Program-made: the position numbers and the translations under genes
From: Streptomyces sp. ISL-10
GTDB lineage: Bacteria > Actinomycetota > Actinomycetes > Streptomycetales > Streptomycetaceae
Direction: 5' to 3'
NCBI RefSeq assembly: GCF_018614575.1
Contig: NZ_JAGGOJ010000024.1
Coordinates: 241 to 39,106 of the forward strand
DNA: 38,866 bases
In this document: piece after piece, positions 31,756 to 38,866 of the stretch
Layout of the letters: every line of letters starts with the position of its first letter
How positions within the stretch are numbered: position 1 is the first letter of the stretch
Notes under the pieces: generated by a model
What the model saw: only the letters and a program-made list of their open reading frames with translations
Told to the model about the DNA's origin: nothing
Databases searched by the model: none

Positions 31756-33638
31756 CAACGGCGGCTGATCTGCTCGGAACAGTACTGGCCGGGCGTGCCG
31801 CCGCGTACGCTCTGCTGTACCGGCCGACGACTACCGAGCGGGACATTCTGGAGGTCCTGGTCGGGGACGTCCGTGAGGTCGAGACCATCGCCGATATCCC
31901 CGTGCCCGAGCTGACGGGCCCCGCGGGCGATGCCCGTCACGATGTCCTCACTGTGCTGCCGTTCCGGCAGATCAAGGAGCGCGGCTACGTCGCCTCGGAC
32001 GACGGCGCGCCACTGATCGCGATGACCGTGGCCGACCAGGACACATTGCCCCTCGAGGAGGCCCTGCGAAGGCTTCCGGACGAGCCGGTCGCGCTGACCG
32101 ATGCCCACTTCGACGTGGACGACGACGAATACGTCAACGTGGTACGTGACGTCATCCAGCAGGAGATAGGCAACGGGGAAGGGGCCAACTTCGTCATCAA
32201 GCGCTCCTTCGTCGCCGATCTCGCCGACTTCACTCCTACCGCTGCCCTGTCGTTCTTCCGCCGTCTGACGCAGCGTGAGTCGGGTGCGTACTGGATGTTC
32301 CTCGTGCACACCGGCGACCGGACCTTCGTCGGCGCCAGCCCCGAGCGGCACGTCAGCCTGCACCAAGGGCGCGCGGTGATGAACCCGATCAGCGGTACCT
32401 ACCGCTATCCGGCTTCGGGCCCCGATCTGCCGGGCGTGCTCGCCTTCCTCGCCGATCGCAAGGAAACCGACGAGCTGTACATGGTCGTCGACGAAGAGCT
32501 CAAGATGATGGCGCGGATCTGCCCGGGCGGTGGCCGGGTCACCGGCCCCTATCTCAAGGAGATGGCGCGTCTTGCTCATACCGAGTACTTCATCGAAGGG
32601 CACACGGAACGCGATGCCCGTGACATCTTGCGCGAGACCATGTTCGCCCCGACCGTGACCGGGTCGCCCCTGGAGAGCGCCTGCAAGGTGATCAATCGTT
32701 ACGAGGCTTACGGCCGCGGTTACTACAGCGGAGTCATGGCCCTCATCGGGCGGGATGCCGAAGGTGCGCGGACCATGGACTCGGCCATCCTCATCCGCAC
32801 CGCTGAGATCGACGGCTCGGGCCGGCTGAGCATCGGCGTCGGCGCGACCCTGGTACGTCATTCCGACCCTGAGGGCGAAGGCGCCGAGACCCGGGCGAAG
32901 GCCGCGGGCTTGCTCGCGGCTCTGGGAGAGGGGGGCCCGCAGCGGTTTGCCGAGCACCCTGAGGTACGCGCCGCGCTCGACCGGCGCAATGACACCATTG
33001 CTCGGTTCTGGCTGGACGAGAGAAGTCGGCGTGCGATTCCGGCGCCGGGCCTGGTCGGCCGGCAGGTTCTCGTCGTTGATGCAGAGGACACCTTCACGTC
33101 GATGATCGACGCACAACTCCGCTCAGTCGGGCTTGACGTGACCGTCCGCCGGTTCGACGAACCATACGACGCATCCCAGTACGACCTGCTGGTCATGGGT
33201 CCGGGCCCCGGCGACCCCCGGGACGTCAGTCACCCGAAGATCGCCCATCTGCATGAAGTGATCAGCCGTCGCCTGGCCGAGGGCCTTCCCTTCCTGGCCG
33301 TCTGCCTGAGTCACCAGGTGCTCAGCAATCGACTCGGCCTGGAGCTGGCCCGCCGGGACGTACCCAACCAGGGGGTCCAGCGCACCATCGACCTGTTCGG
33401 TTCGCGCGAACGCGTCGGTTTCTACAACACGTTCGCGGCACTCAGTACCGTGGACAAGATCGACCATCCTGAGCACGGCGTCTTCGAGATCAGTCGGGAC
33501 CCGAGCACGGGGGAAGTACACGCGCTGCGCGGGCGAACCTTTGCCTCCATGCAGTTCCACGCCGAGTCCGTACTCACCGAGGACGGCGTGCGGATCCTTG
33601 GCGGTTTGTTGACGGAGGTGCTGCGCTCATGCGAATAG
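31752..33638 (+). CDS. phzE: ADIC synthase PhzE (fused chorismate-binding and glutamine amidotransferase domains, 628 aa)
   Basis: Converts chorismate and glutamine to 2-amino-2-deoxyisochorismate. Residues ~130-400 are the chorismate-binding domain (FVIKRSFVADL, GAYWMFLVHTGDRTFVGASP, NPISGTYRYP, GRGYYSGVMALIGRD, TAEIDGSGRLSIGVGATLVR). Residues ~435-625 form a class I amidotransferase with MGPGPGDPRD, nucleophile Cys in AVCLSHQVLS (about 518) and His/Glu in MQFHAES (about 603). This domain order is typical of PhzE, unlike the lyase-active TrpE/TrpG pair. The start overlaps phzD by 4 nt and the stop overlaps the next gene by 10 nt. Confidence 0.96.
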   Translation: MTTAADLLGTVLAGRAAAYALLYRPTTTERDILEVLVGDVREVETIADIPVPELTGPAGDARHDVLTVLPFRQIKERGYVASDDGAPLIAMTVADQDTLPLEEALRRLPDEPVALTDAHFDVDDDEYVNVVRDVIQQEIGNGEGANFVIKRSFVADLADFTPTAALSFFRRLTQRESGAYWMFLVHTGDRTFVGASPERHVSLHQGRAVMNPISGTYRYPASGPDLPGVLAFLADRKETDELYMVVDEELKMMARICPGGGRVTGPYLKEMARLAHTEYFIEGHTERDARDILRETMFAPTVTGSPLESACKVINRYEAYGRGYYSGVMALIGRDAEGARTMDSAILIRTAEIDGSGRLSIGVGATLVRHSDPEGEGAETRAKAAGLLAALGEGGPQRFAEHPEVRAALDRRNDTIARFWLDERSRRAIPAPGLVGRQVLVVDAEDTFTSMIDAQLRSVGLDVTVRRFDEPYDASQYDLLVMGPGPGDPRDVSHPKIAHLHEVISRRLAEGLPFLAVCLSHQVLSNRLGLELARRDVPNQGVQRTIDLFGSRERVGFYNTFAALSTVDKIDHPEHGVFEISRDPSTGEVHALRGRTFASMQFHAESVLTEDGVRILGGLLTEVLRSCE

Positions 33639-33967
33639 TGATCGTGTGGTGGGATCTCACCGCTTCACGGCAGACGATCGACTCACTCCGCCACTTCCTG
33701 CGCGATGAAGCGATCGAGCGATTCGCCTCCACCCCTGGCCTCCGGCTGAAGTTCTGGATCTCCGATAGAGCCACGAACCGCTGGGGGGCCGTCATGCTGT
33801 GGGAGTCGGCGGACGCCGCAGCTGCCGTCGCCGCGCTGCCCAATCGGGCGGCTCACCTGATCGGGTACCCGCCCACCCAAGTGGCAGCCTTTGATGTCGA
33901 GGCCACTGTCGAAGGCTGCTTCGAGGTCGCGGCCCTAGCGGGGCGCGGCCTGGTCTGGGAGGGCTGA
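33629..33967 (+). CDS. Small YdhR/antibiotic-monooxygenase-like protein (112 aa)
   Basis: A compact alpha/beta protein beginning MRIVIVWWDLTASRQTIDSL. The middle GLRLKFWISDRATNRWGAVM and LWESADAAAA resemble dimeric ferredoxin-like proteins of the YdhR / ABM group (pattern 'pG...K.W......GG.ylf...'), followed by a segment ending TQVAAFDVEATVEG. Such proteins oxidise aromatic rings without cofactor or act as non-catalytic partners. It overlaps the 3' end of phzE by 10 nt and is the last gene of the operon. It may modify the DHHA/3-hydroxyanthranilate product. The family assignment is tentative. Confidence 0.65.
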   Translation: MRIVIVWWDLTASRQTIDSLRHFLRDEAIERFASTPGLRLKFWISDRATNRWGAVMLWESADAAAAVAALPNRAAHLIGYPPTQVAAFDVEATVEGCFEVAALAGRGLVWEG

Positions 33968-34131
33968 CTCTGCGCGCAGGCCTGCCTCCGTTCGCCACCA
34001 CCGTGCAGGGCCACCACCGTTTCGACGGTTCTGATCAGGTCCGGGCCCGCGGTCGGCCTGAGTGAGGTTCTCGACGAATGCGCCGCGCAAGATGTGCCAC
34101 AGCGCTTGCAGAAGGCGGAAGGACCGGAACG

Positions 34132-34740
34132 TTGAGCAGGTTGCGCCGGCTGACCGCGGGGGAATCGCACGGACCCGCACTCGTAGTGGGAGCAGGTCGT
34201 GGCGGCCGATCCGGTCGACCCCGAGAGTGCTCATGGATCTTGCTCGAAATGCGCCGTTGACCCGGCCGCAGCCCGGCCACGCGAATCTGGCGGGAATGCC
34301 AGAAGTACGGGTTCGACGAGGCGCGGCCGATCCTGGAGCGGGCCAGTGCCCGTGAGACGGCCGCTCGAGTGGCACTGGGCGCGATCGCGCGGTCGTACCT
34401 GAAGGAGACCGCAGGGATCGAGATCGTCTCGCACGTCGTGGAGTTGGCCTCGGCCAAGGCGCCGTATACGGGTGTATCCGACGCCCGCCGATGCGGAGAA
34501 GCTGGACGCGGATCCGGTGCGCTGCCTGGACGCGGACGCCGGCAAGGCGGTGGTCGCGGAGATCGACCAGGCCCACAAGTACGGTGACACGCTGGGCGGG
34601 GTCGTCGAGGTACTTGCGTACGGGTGCCTGTGGGGCTCGGCTCGCATGTGCACGGGGACCGCAAGCTGGATGCCCGGCTCGCGGGCGCGCTGATGGGCAT
34701 CCAGGCCATCAAGGGTGTCGAGATCGCTGAGGAAGTCGGG
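34132..34740 (+). pseudogene. aroC: Decayed chorismate synthase (aroC) pseudogene
   Basis: Pieces in all three plus-strand frames reassemble into actinobacterial AroC. From a TTG at 34132: SRLRRLTAGESHGPALVVGA; then VAADPVDPES; LARNAPLTRPQPGHANLAGM; ARETAARVALGAIARSYLKE; TAGIEIVSHVVELASAKAPY; YPTPADAEKLDADPVRCLDA; DTLGGVVEVLAYG; RKLDARLAGALMGIQAIKGV. About 60-65 residues after GPALV are deleted, at least three single-base indels shift the frame, and the C-terminal third is missing after GVEIAEEVG. It follows the chorismate-consuming operon on the same strand. It may have been a dedicated extra chorismate synthase or a fragment of the housekeeping gene brought in by recombination. Confidence 0.88.
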
Positions 34741-34949
34741 CCGGCGATCCCGCGTACCTTGATGTTCGCGCCCGCCTGGCCGCCCTGTGCGTACCGCATC
34801 GGGTCCGGACTCGACTGGGCCCGCGGCCCGGAGGAGGCCGGGGTCCTCGGCGGATTGCGGATCCGTGACAGCCACGCGGTCACCATGGCCGCCCCGTCCC
34901 GCAGCAGCGCCTTCGCTGGAGCAACGGAGATGCCGCGGTGCCGATCGGA

Positions 34950-35480
34950 TCACCGTCGTGGTTGTGGCGGCTTTCGCCCTTCGTCCGGGTCTGCCAGCCG
35001 TGCATAGCTGCCCGAGTGGAAGACCAGTGGCCTTCCGAATCCAGCCACAGACCATTCGACGACGCCTGCGATGACCAGTTCATGGTCACCTGCCCGGTGA
35101 ATCGTATCGATCCGGCAATCGAGCCAACCCAGGCCGTCTTCCAGCAAGGGGTGCCCCGCTGGGGTGCGCCCCCATGTGCCACCCGCGAAGCGATCAGCTC
35201 CGCGGGTGGCGAAGATCTTGCAAACGGACTCGTGATCCTCGCGAAGGATGGTGACCGCGAAGCTGCCGACGGCCCGGGCAGAGGGCCAAGTGGTGGACGA
35301 GTCCGCCATGCACAGGGCGACGATCGGCGGGTCGAGAGACACCGAGGTGAAGGAGTTGGCGGCCATGCCAACCGGTCCCCTGTCGGTCTCCGCGGTGACG
35401 AGAACAACCCCCGTGGCGAATTGGCCGAGCACGTCTCGGAAGGAACGCTGGGTCATCTGAGCAGACACCACTGTCTTCAC
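34950..35480 (-). CDS. Flavin reductase (HpaC-like, 176 aa)
   Basis: NAD(P)H:flavin oxidoreductase of the FMN-binding split-barrel family that supplies reduced flavin to a separate monooxygenase. Features: SFRDVLGQFATGVVLVTAET, VGMAANSFTSVSLDPPIVAL, SSTTWPSARAVGSFAVTILR, RFAGGTWGRTPAGHPLLEDG and a C-terminal DHELVIAGVVEWSV-type strand. A GTG at 35480 is used; an ATG at 35456 gives a shorter but also complete protein, and neither has a clear ribosome site. No partner monooxygenase is in the window, so it would have to lie elsewhere or be lost. It stands alone on the minus strand. Confidence 0.88.
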   Translation of the reverse strand: MKTVVSAQMTQRSFRDVLGQFATGVVLVTAETDRGPVGMAANSFTSVSLDPPIVALCMADSSTTWPSARAVGSFAVTILREDHESVCKIFATRGADRFAGGTWGRTPAGHPLLEDGLGWLDCRIDTIHRAGDHELVIAGVVEWSVAGFGRPLVFHSGSYARLADPDEGRKPPQPRR

Positions 35481-35673
35481 TTTCGGTCTGAAGTCGCCCT
35501 GCCGGGGCGGAATGTGTGGCCCGGGATGACGAGAGGCCGCCCTGTTCTTCTGGCGCGAGGGACACTGCAGCTCGCAGAAGCACCGTTACCCGGGCCGGCC
35601 TGGCCATCATCCGCACACGGCGCCAGACATCCCGAGGCTCCGGCCGCCCGTCCGGTTGCCGGCTCGGCCCCAT

Positions 35674-36627
35674 TCAGGGGACGTAGCGCTTGCGGTACCA
35701 GTCGACGGACTCGGCGAGCCCGGTCATGAAGTCGCGCCGGGGTTCGTAGCCGAGTTCCCGGCGAATCTTCGACCAGTCCACTGAGTAGCGGAGATCATGG
35801 CCTTTGCGGTCGGCGACCCAGTCGACCCGGTCCCAGCCGGCGCCACAAGCTGCCAGCAAGGCGCTGGTGAGCTCCTTGTTCGTCAGCTCCGTACCGCCGC
35901 CGATGTTGTAGATCTCGCCCGGCCGACCTCGGGTGAGCACGGCGAGCAGACCGCGGCAGTGATCGTCGACATGGAGCCAGTCCCGCACGTTCTCGCCGTC
36001 GCCGTACAACGGCACGTTCTCACCGTGCAGCAGCCGCGTGACGAAGAGCGGGATCAGCTTTTCCGGGAACTGGTGAGGACCGTAGTTGTTGGAGCAGCGC
36101 GTGACACGGACATCGAGGCCATGAGTGCGATGACAGGCGAGCGCGAGCAGATCGCTGGATGCCTTCGACGCCGAGTATGCCGAGCTGGGCATGAGGGGGT
36201 CCTGCTCGGTCGCGCTGCCGAACGGCACGGAACCGTACACCTCGTCTGTCGAAACGTGCACAAAGGGTTTCGTGCCGTGCCGCAGTGCGGCATCGAGCAG
36301 GGTCTGTGTGCCCAACACATTGGTATGGACGAAGGCGTGGGCATCAGCGATGGAGCGGTCCACATGGGACTCGGCCGCCAGATGCACCACGGCGTCGTGC
36401 TCGGCCATCAGCCGGTCGACCGTCGGCGCATCGGTGATGTGGCCCTGAACAAAGCGGAATCCCGGGTGATGCCGTACGGCGTCCAGGTTGTCCAGGCTCC
36501 CGGCATACGTCAGGCTGTCCAGCACGGTCACGTTCGCGGCACCGAGCGGTCGGTCCGGGCCGAGTACTGTGCGCACCAGGTGTGAACCGATGAATCCTGC
36601 GCCGCCAGTGATCAAGATGTTCTTCAT
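35674..36627 (-). CDS. rmlB: dTDP-glucose 4,6-dehydratase (317 aa)
   Basis: Makes dTDP-4-keto-6-deoxyglucose, the branch-point of deoxysugars. The Rossmann motif ITGGAGFIGSHLV is at the N-terminus, the catalytic TDEVYG lies at about 130, YSASKASSD (YxxxK) at about 155, followed by RCSNNYGPHQFPEKLIPLF, YGDGENVRDWLHVDDHCRG and a C-terminal LGYEPRRDF segment. All active-site elements are intact. The ATG at 36627 overlaps the rmlA stop by 4 nt. Last gene of the coupled sugar operon. Confidence 0.96.
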   Translation of the reverse strand: MKNILITGGAGFIGSHLVRTVLGPDRPLGAANVTVLDSLTYAGSLDNLDAVRHHPGFRFVQGHITDAPTVDRLMAEHDAVVHLAAESHVDRSIADAHAFVHTNVLGTQTLLDAALRHGTKPFVHVSTDEVYGSVPFGSATEQDPLMPSSAYSASKASSDLLALACHRTHGLDVRVTRCSNNYGPHQFPEKLIPLFVTRLLHGENVPLYGDGENVRDWLHVDDHCRGLLAVLTRGRPGEIYNIGGGTELTNKELTSALLAACGAGWDRVDWVADRKGHDLRYSVDWSKIRRELGYEPRRDFMTGLAESVDWYRKRYVP

Positions 36628-37691
36628 GACGATATCTGCACCTTGCTGTGGTCGCCGAGGAGCAGCCTGTGGGCGTGCGGGGCACGAGTAGCGGGCGTGA
36701 TCTCCACATTGCGGCCGATCACCGATGCTTCGATGCGGCGCACTCCCTCGATGGTCGCGCCGGGCAGCACGATGGAGTACTCGATCTCGCTGCCAGAGAC
36801 CGCACAGTTCTCAGCGATGGATGTGAAGGGCCCGATGTACGAGCCGGTGACTTCGGTACCGGCGCCGATCACTGCTGGACCCACCACGCGCGAGCCACGC
36901 ACGGTGGCCCCCTCGGCGACGATCACCCTTCCGACGATCTCGCTGTGCGCATCGACGACACCGTCGATGCGCGGCTCGACCCGGTCCAGCACCAGCCGGT
37001 TCACCTCCAGCATGTCCGTGGCGTTCCCGGTGTCCTTCCAGTAGCCGGACACGACGGACGACTGGACGTCTGCACCGCCCTCGATGAGCCACTGGAGAGC
37101 GTCGGTGATCTCCAACTCGCCTCGCGCGGACGGCCGGATGGCGGCTACCGCCTCGTGGATCTTCGAGGAGAAGAAGTACACGCCGACCAGCGCGAGATCG
37201 CTCTTGGGAAACTCGGGCTTCTCCTCGAGTGCGGTGACCCGACCGGACTCGTCCAGGCTCGCCACTCCGAACGCGCGAGGATCGGGCACCTGGGCAAGCA
37301 TGATCTGTGCGTCCGACGGCGAGGCCTGGAACTGTCGTGCCTGCTCCACGATCCCGCCCAGCAGGAAGTTGTCCCCCAGATACATCACGAAGTCGTCGGA
37401 ACCGAGCCAGGGACGGGCTGTGGCCACAGCGTGCGCCAGACCCAGGGGGCGGGCCTGACGGATGTAGGTGACATTCAGGCCCCACCGCGATCCGTCCCCG
37501 ACCGCAGCGCGTATCTCCTCCTCGCTGTCTCCGACGATGACGCCCGCCTCGGTCACGCCCGCCTCGGCGATGTCCTCCAAGGCGTAGAAGAGGACGGGTT
37601 TGTTGGCCACAGGCACCAGTTGTTTGGCTGATGTGTGGGTCAAGGGACGCAGCCTTGTCCCGGATCCTCCGGAGAGGACGAGCGCCTTCAC
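36624..37691 (-). CDS. rmlA: Glucose-1-phosphate thymidylyltransferase, long StrD/RmlA type (355 aa)
   Basis: Activates glucose 1-phosphate with dTTP. The signature LSGGSGTRLRPLTHTSAKQL opens the protein, with VPVANKPVLFYALEDIAEAG, YLGDNFLLGG (metal-binding Asp) and EKPEFPKSDLALVGVYFFSS. The last ~110 residues form a left-handed beta-helix (GATVRGSRVVGPAVIGAGTE), as in the actinomycete antibiotic-sugar enzymes of StrD type, which are longer than enteric RmlA. The GTG at 37691 overlaps the rmlC stop by 4 nt and has AAGGAG upstream. Confidence 0.96.
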   Translation of the reverse strand: MKALVLSGGSGTRLRPLTHTSAKQLVPVANKPVLFYALEDIAEAGVTEAGVIVGDSEEEIRAAVGDGSRWGLNVTYIRQARPLGLAHAVATARPWLGSDDFVMYLGDNFLLGGIVEQARQFQASPSDAQIMLAQVPDPRAFGVASLDESGRVTALEEKPEFPKSDLALVGVYFFSSKIHEAVAAIRPSARGELEITDALQWLIEGGADVQSSVVSGYWKDTGNATDMLEVNRLVLDRVEPRIDGVVDAHSEIVGRVIVAEGATVRGSRVVGPAVIGAGTEVTGSYIGPFTSIAENCAVSGSEIEYSIVLPGATIEGVRRIEASVIGRNVEITPATRAPHAHRLLLGDHSKVQISS

Positions 37692-38311
37692 AGGGACTCC
37701 TTGGGGTCGGTCGGGGGAGAAGTCCCCCCGTCGGTCGAGAGGGTGACGCACGCGGCGTAGGCGGGGAGCACCCCGGCAGCCTCTGCGGCGGTCAGGCTGA
37801 GAGCCGCGGCGTCCTTCGCGGACAGCAGCGGCGTGATGCCTGCGTCCCAGGCGATGCCCAGGCGCGTGTCGAAGGGATCCACGGCGTGTTCGCGGGAGGC
37901 GTCGTAGCCAGACGTTGTGAGGTAGACCACCGTCGCGTCGCCCGTCAGAGCCTGGAAGCCGTGCCCCAGTCCTTCCGACAGAAGGACCGCCCGCCGGTTT
38001 TCCTCGTCCAACCGGACCGTGTCCCAGACGCCGAAGCTCGGCGATCCGGTGCGCAGATCCACCACGACGTCGCGGATCGCACCGCGCACGCATGTGACGT
38101 ACTTCGCCTGTCCAGGTGGCACGTCGGCGAAGTGGATACCCCGCACCACACCGCGCCGCGACACCGAGCAATTGGCCTGAGCCAGGTGGAAGGGGCGCCC
38201 CGTGACCGTGCGTACGTCGTCGCCGCGAAACCATTCGTGGAAAGAGCCCCGGTGGTCGTTGAACGACGGAGGGCTGGCCACCCAGGCGTCGGGCACCGCC
38301 AGGGGCCTCAC
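37688..38311 (-). CDS. rmlC: dTDP-4-keto-6-deoxyglucose 3,5-epimerase-type protein (207 aa)
   Basis: Cupin epimerase of the RmlC/StrM family. Visible landmarks: FNDHRGSFHEWF, QANCSVSRRGVVRGIHF with the catalytic His, KYVTCVRGAIRDVVVDLRTG, SEGLGHGFQAL and TVVYLTTSGYDASREHAVDP with the conserved Tyr. The GTG at 38311 was chosen because it overlaps the rmlD remnant stop (GTGA) and starts with the family sequence VRPLAVPDAW; a longer start at 38341 has no similarity before this. The C-terminal ~25 residues are a linker-like tail. Together with rmlA and rmlB it would give dTDP-4-keto-L-rhamnose. Confidence 0.94.
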   Translation of the reverse strand: MRPLAVPDAWVASPPSFNDHRGSFHEWFRGDDVRTVTGRPFHLAQANCSVSRRGVVRGIHFADVPPGQAKYVTCVRGAIRDVVVDLRTGSPSFGVWDTVRLDEENRRAVLLSEGLGHGFQALTGDATVVYLTTSGYDASREHAVDPFDTRLGIAWDAGITPLLSAKDAAALSLTAAEAAGVLPAYAACVTLSTDGGTSPPTDPKESL

Positions 38312-38547
38312 TTGGAATCTCCCTGCCGCGCTGCCCTGCACGCCTCGGCCAGAGCGACGCGCCAGTCACGTGGGGCCACCGCCCGGGCATCAGTCACGTC
38401 CAGGCCGTCCCGGTCGAGCGGCACGCACTCGGCCCCCCTGGCGGTCAGCCGCGCCCGCATCTCACGTCCCAGCCGCCCACCAGCACCCGCGATGAGCCAC
38501 CGGCGGTCCGGTACAGGGTTATCCACGAGGCCGTCTTCGCTAAACAC
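38308..38547 (-). pseudogene. rmlD: Internally deleted dTDP-4-dehydrorhamnose reductase remnant (79 codons)
   Basis: The reading frame is open from a GTG at 38547, but only the two ends of an RmlD/StrL protein remain. Residues ~15-55 are the NAD(P)-binding start (RRWLIAGAGGRLGREMRARL, then ECVPLDRDGLDVTDARAV). They run directly into APRDWRVALAEACRAARQ, which is the family's C-terminus. About 200-230 residues, including the YxxxK catalytic motif, are missing without a frameshift. The short product cannot reduce the 4-keto group. Coupling to rmlC is kept, so the in-frame deletion is non-polar. Confidence 0.85.
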
Positions 38548-38866
38548 GCGGCGATGTTAGGCAGGGCGATGCAATGCCAGCAACGCTTCCCGGAATGTGC
38601 GCACCGCGGCTGCCGAAGCATTTCGGGAGGCATCCGTACACCGTTTAAGCAATCGCCGGGGGACCCTTCCGAAACCGCTCGCGCCGTTGTTTCCGCTAGG
38701 AAACGGGGGGCCACCCACTCTGGATTCCGTCACGACCAGGGCGATTCGGGAAGCCCTGCGGCATCCCTTCACCAGTCATATCCAAGGGGGGCAATAGCAG
38801 GACGTGAGCAAGGCTCGAGTGAAGTTCTGGCGCAGGTGTACTGGCCCGCGAGTGGTGGCCGGATGA
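38548..38866. other. Upstream region of the sugar operon; no supported gene
   Basis: A possible minus-strand promoter lies at 38554-38583. A GTG at 38804 could begin a 20-codon frame ending in the last three bases of the window; it has no recognisable similarity. Otherwise I see nothing codable. Confidence 0.6.
38554..38583 (-). promoter_or_regulatory. Candidate promoter giving a leaderless rml transcript
   Basis: On the minus strand TTGCTG (38583-38578) and TAACAT (38559-38554) are 18 bp apart. A start 7 nt after the -10 box would fall on the GTG of the rmlD remnant at 38547, giving a leaderless mRNA. The -35 match is only moderate. Confidence 0.4.

Noticed and set aside
34741..34949. Minus-strand MRYAQGGQA, reminiscent of the start of some HTH transposases
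   Set aside because: Only about ten residues match and nothing downstream fits, so a transposase relic cannot be supported.
38804..38866. 20-codon frame from a GTG ending with TGA at the last base
   Set aside because: Too short, no ribosome site at proper spacing and no similarity; the window ends here.

Overview
The window is high-GC actinomycete DNA and almost certainly Streptomyces. Codons are strongly GC-biased in the third position, GTG and TTG starts are frequent, many genes are coupled by 4-nt start/stop overlaps, TTA codons are rare but occur in two regulators, and the left half has the typical Streptomyces order of an extracellular-type contractile injection system (eCIS) locus.

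Positions 1-22715 hold the eCIS locus. Reading leftwards from the sheath (12277), the minus strand encodes sheath, tube, a tail-assembly protein, a 52-aa DUF6760 protein, a 948-aa Pro/Ala-rich protein with VQR motifs, a second tube-type protein, a LysM hub protein, a VgrG-like spike, a PAAR tip, a gp25-type baseplate protein, a J-type baseplate protein, a tail protein I and the start of a zinc-ribbon protein cut by the window edge. Divergent from the sheath, and starting at a TTG, is a DUF4157 zincin-like protein fused to a DRGH (beta-beta-alpha-metal) nuclease domain, a probable cargo toxin. A second minus-strand operon encodes a secreted TolB-propeller/DUF11 protein, a DUF4255 terminator-type protein and the AAA+ ATPase. 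A LuxR regulator containing a TTA codon and a divergent single-pass membrane protein resembling CisA complete the locus.

Positions 22716-25796 form a junction. A hairpin terminator follows cisA. Next comes the 3' end of a tRNA-Thr(CGU) gene, from anticodon loop to CCA with its terminator, whose 5' half is missing. This is the classic scar of an element integrated at a tRNA 3' end and extending to the right. Beside it are a weaker tRNA-like relic, the C-terminus of a D-amino-acid-oxidase-type gene, a transposase tail, and an IS701-family element (33-bp terminal repeats, CTAG target) whose transposase is broken by two frameshifts.

Positions 25797-38547 are a partly decayed specialised-metabolism island. 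A GAF/PucR-type regulator with a TTA codon faces an IS701-like protein that has lost catalytic residues. The operon phzC - (entA relic) - phzD - phzE - YdhR-like gene would convert primary metabolites through chorismate to ADIC and trans-2,3-dihydro-3-hydroxyanthranilate (DHHA). The entA-like relic suggests that the ancestral product was 3-hydroxyanthranilate rather than phenazine, since no phzF, phzA/B or phzG is present here. A chorismate synthase pseudogene and a flavin reductase follow. A coupled minus-strand dTDP-sugar operon contains rmlB, rmlA, rmlC and an rmlD that has lost almost all of its middle. The last ~320 bp contain no gene that I can support.
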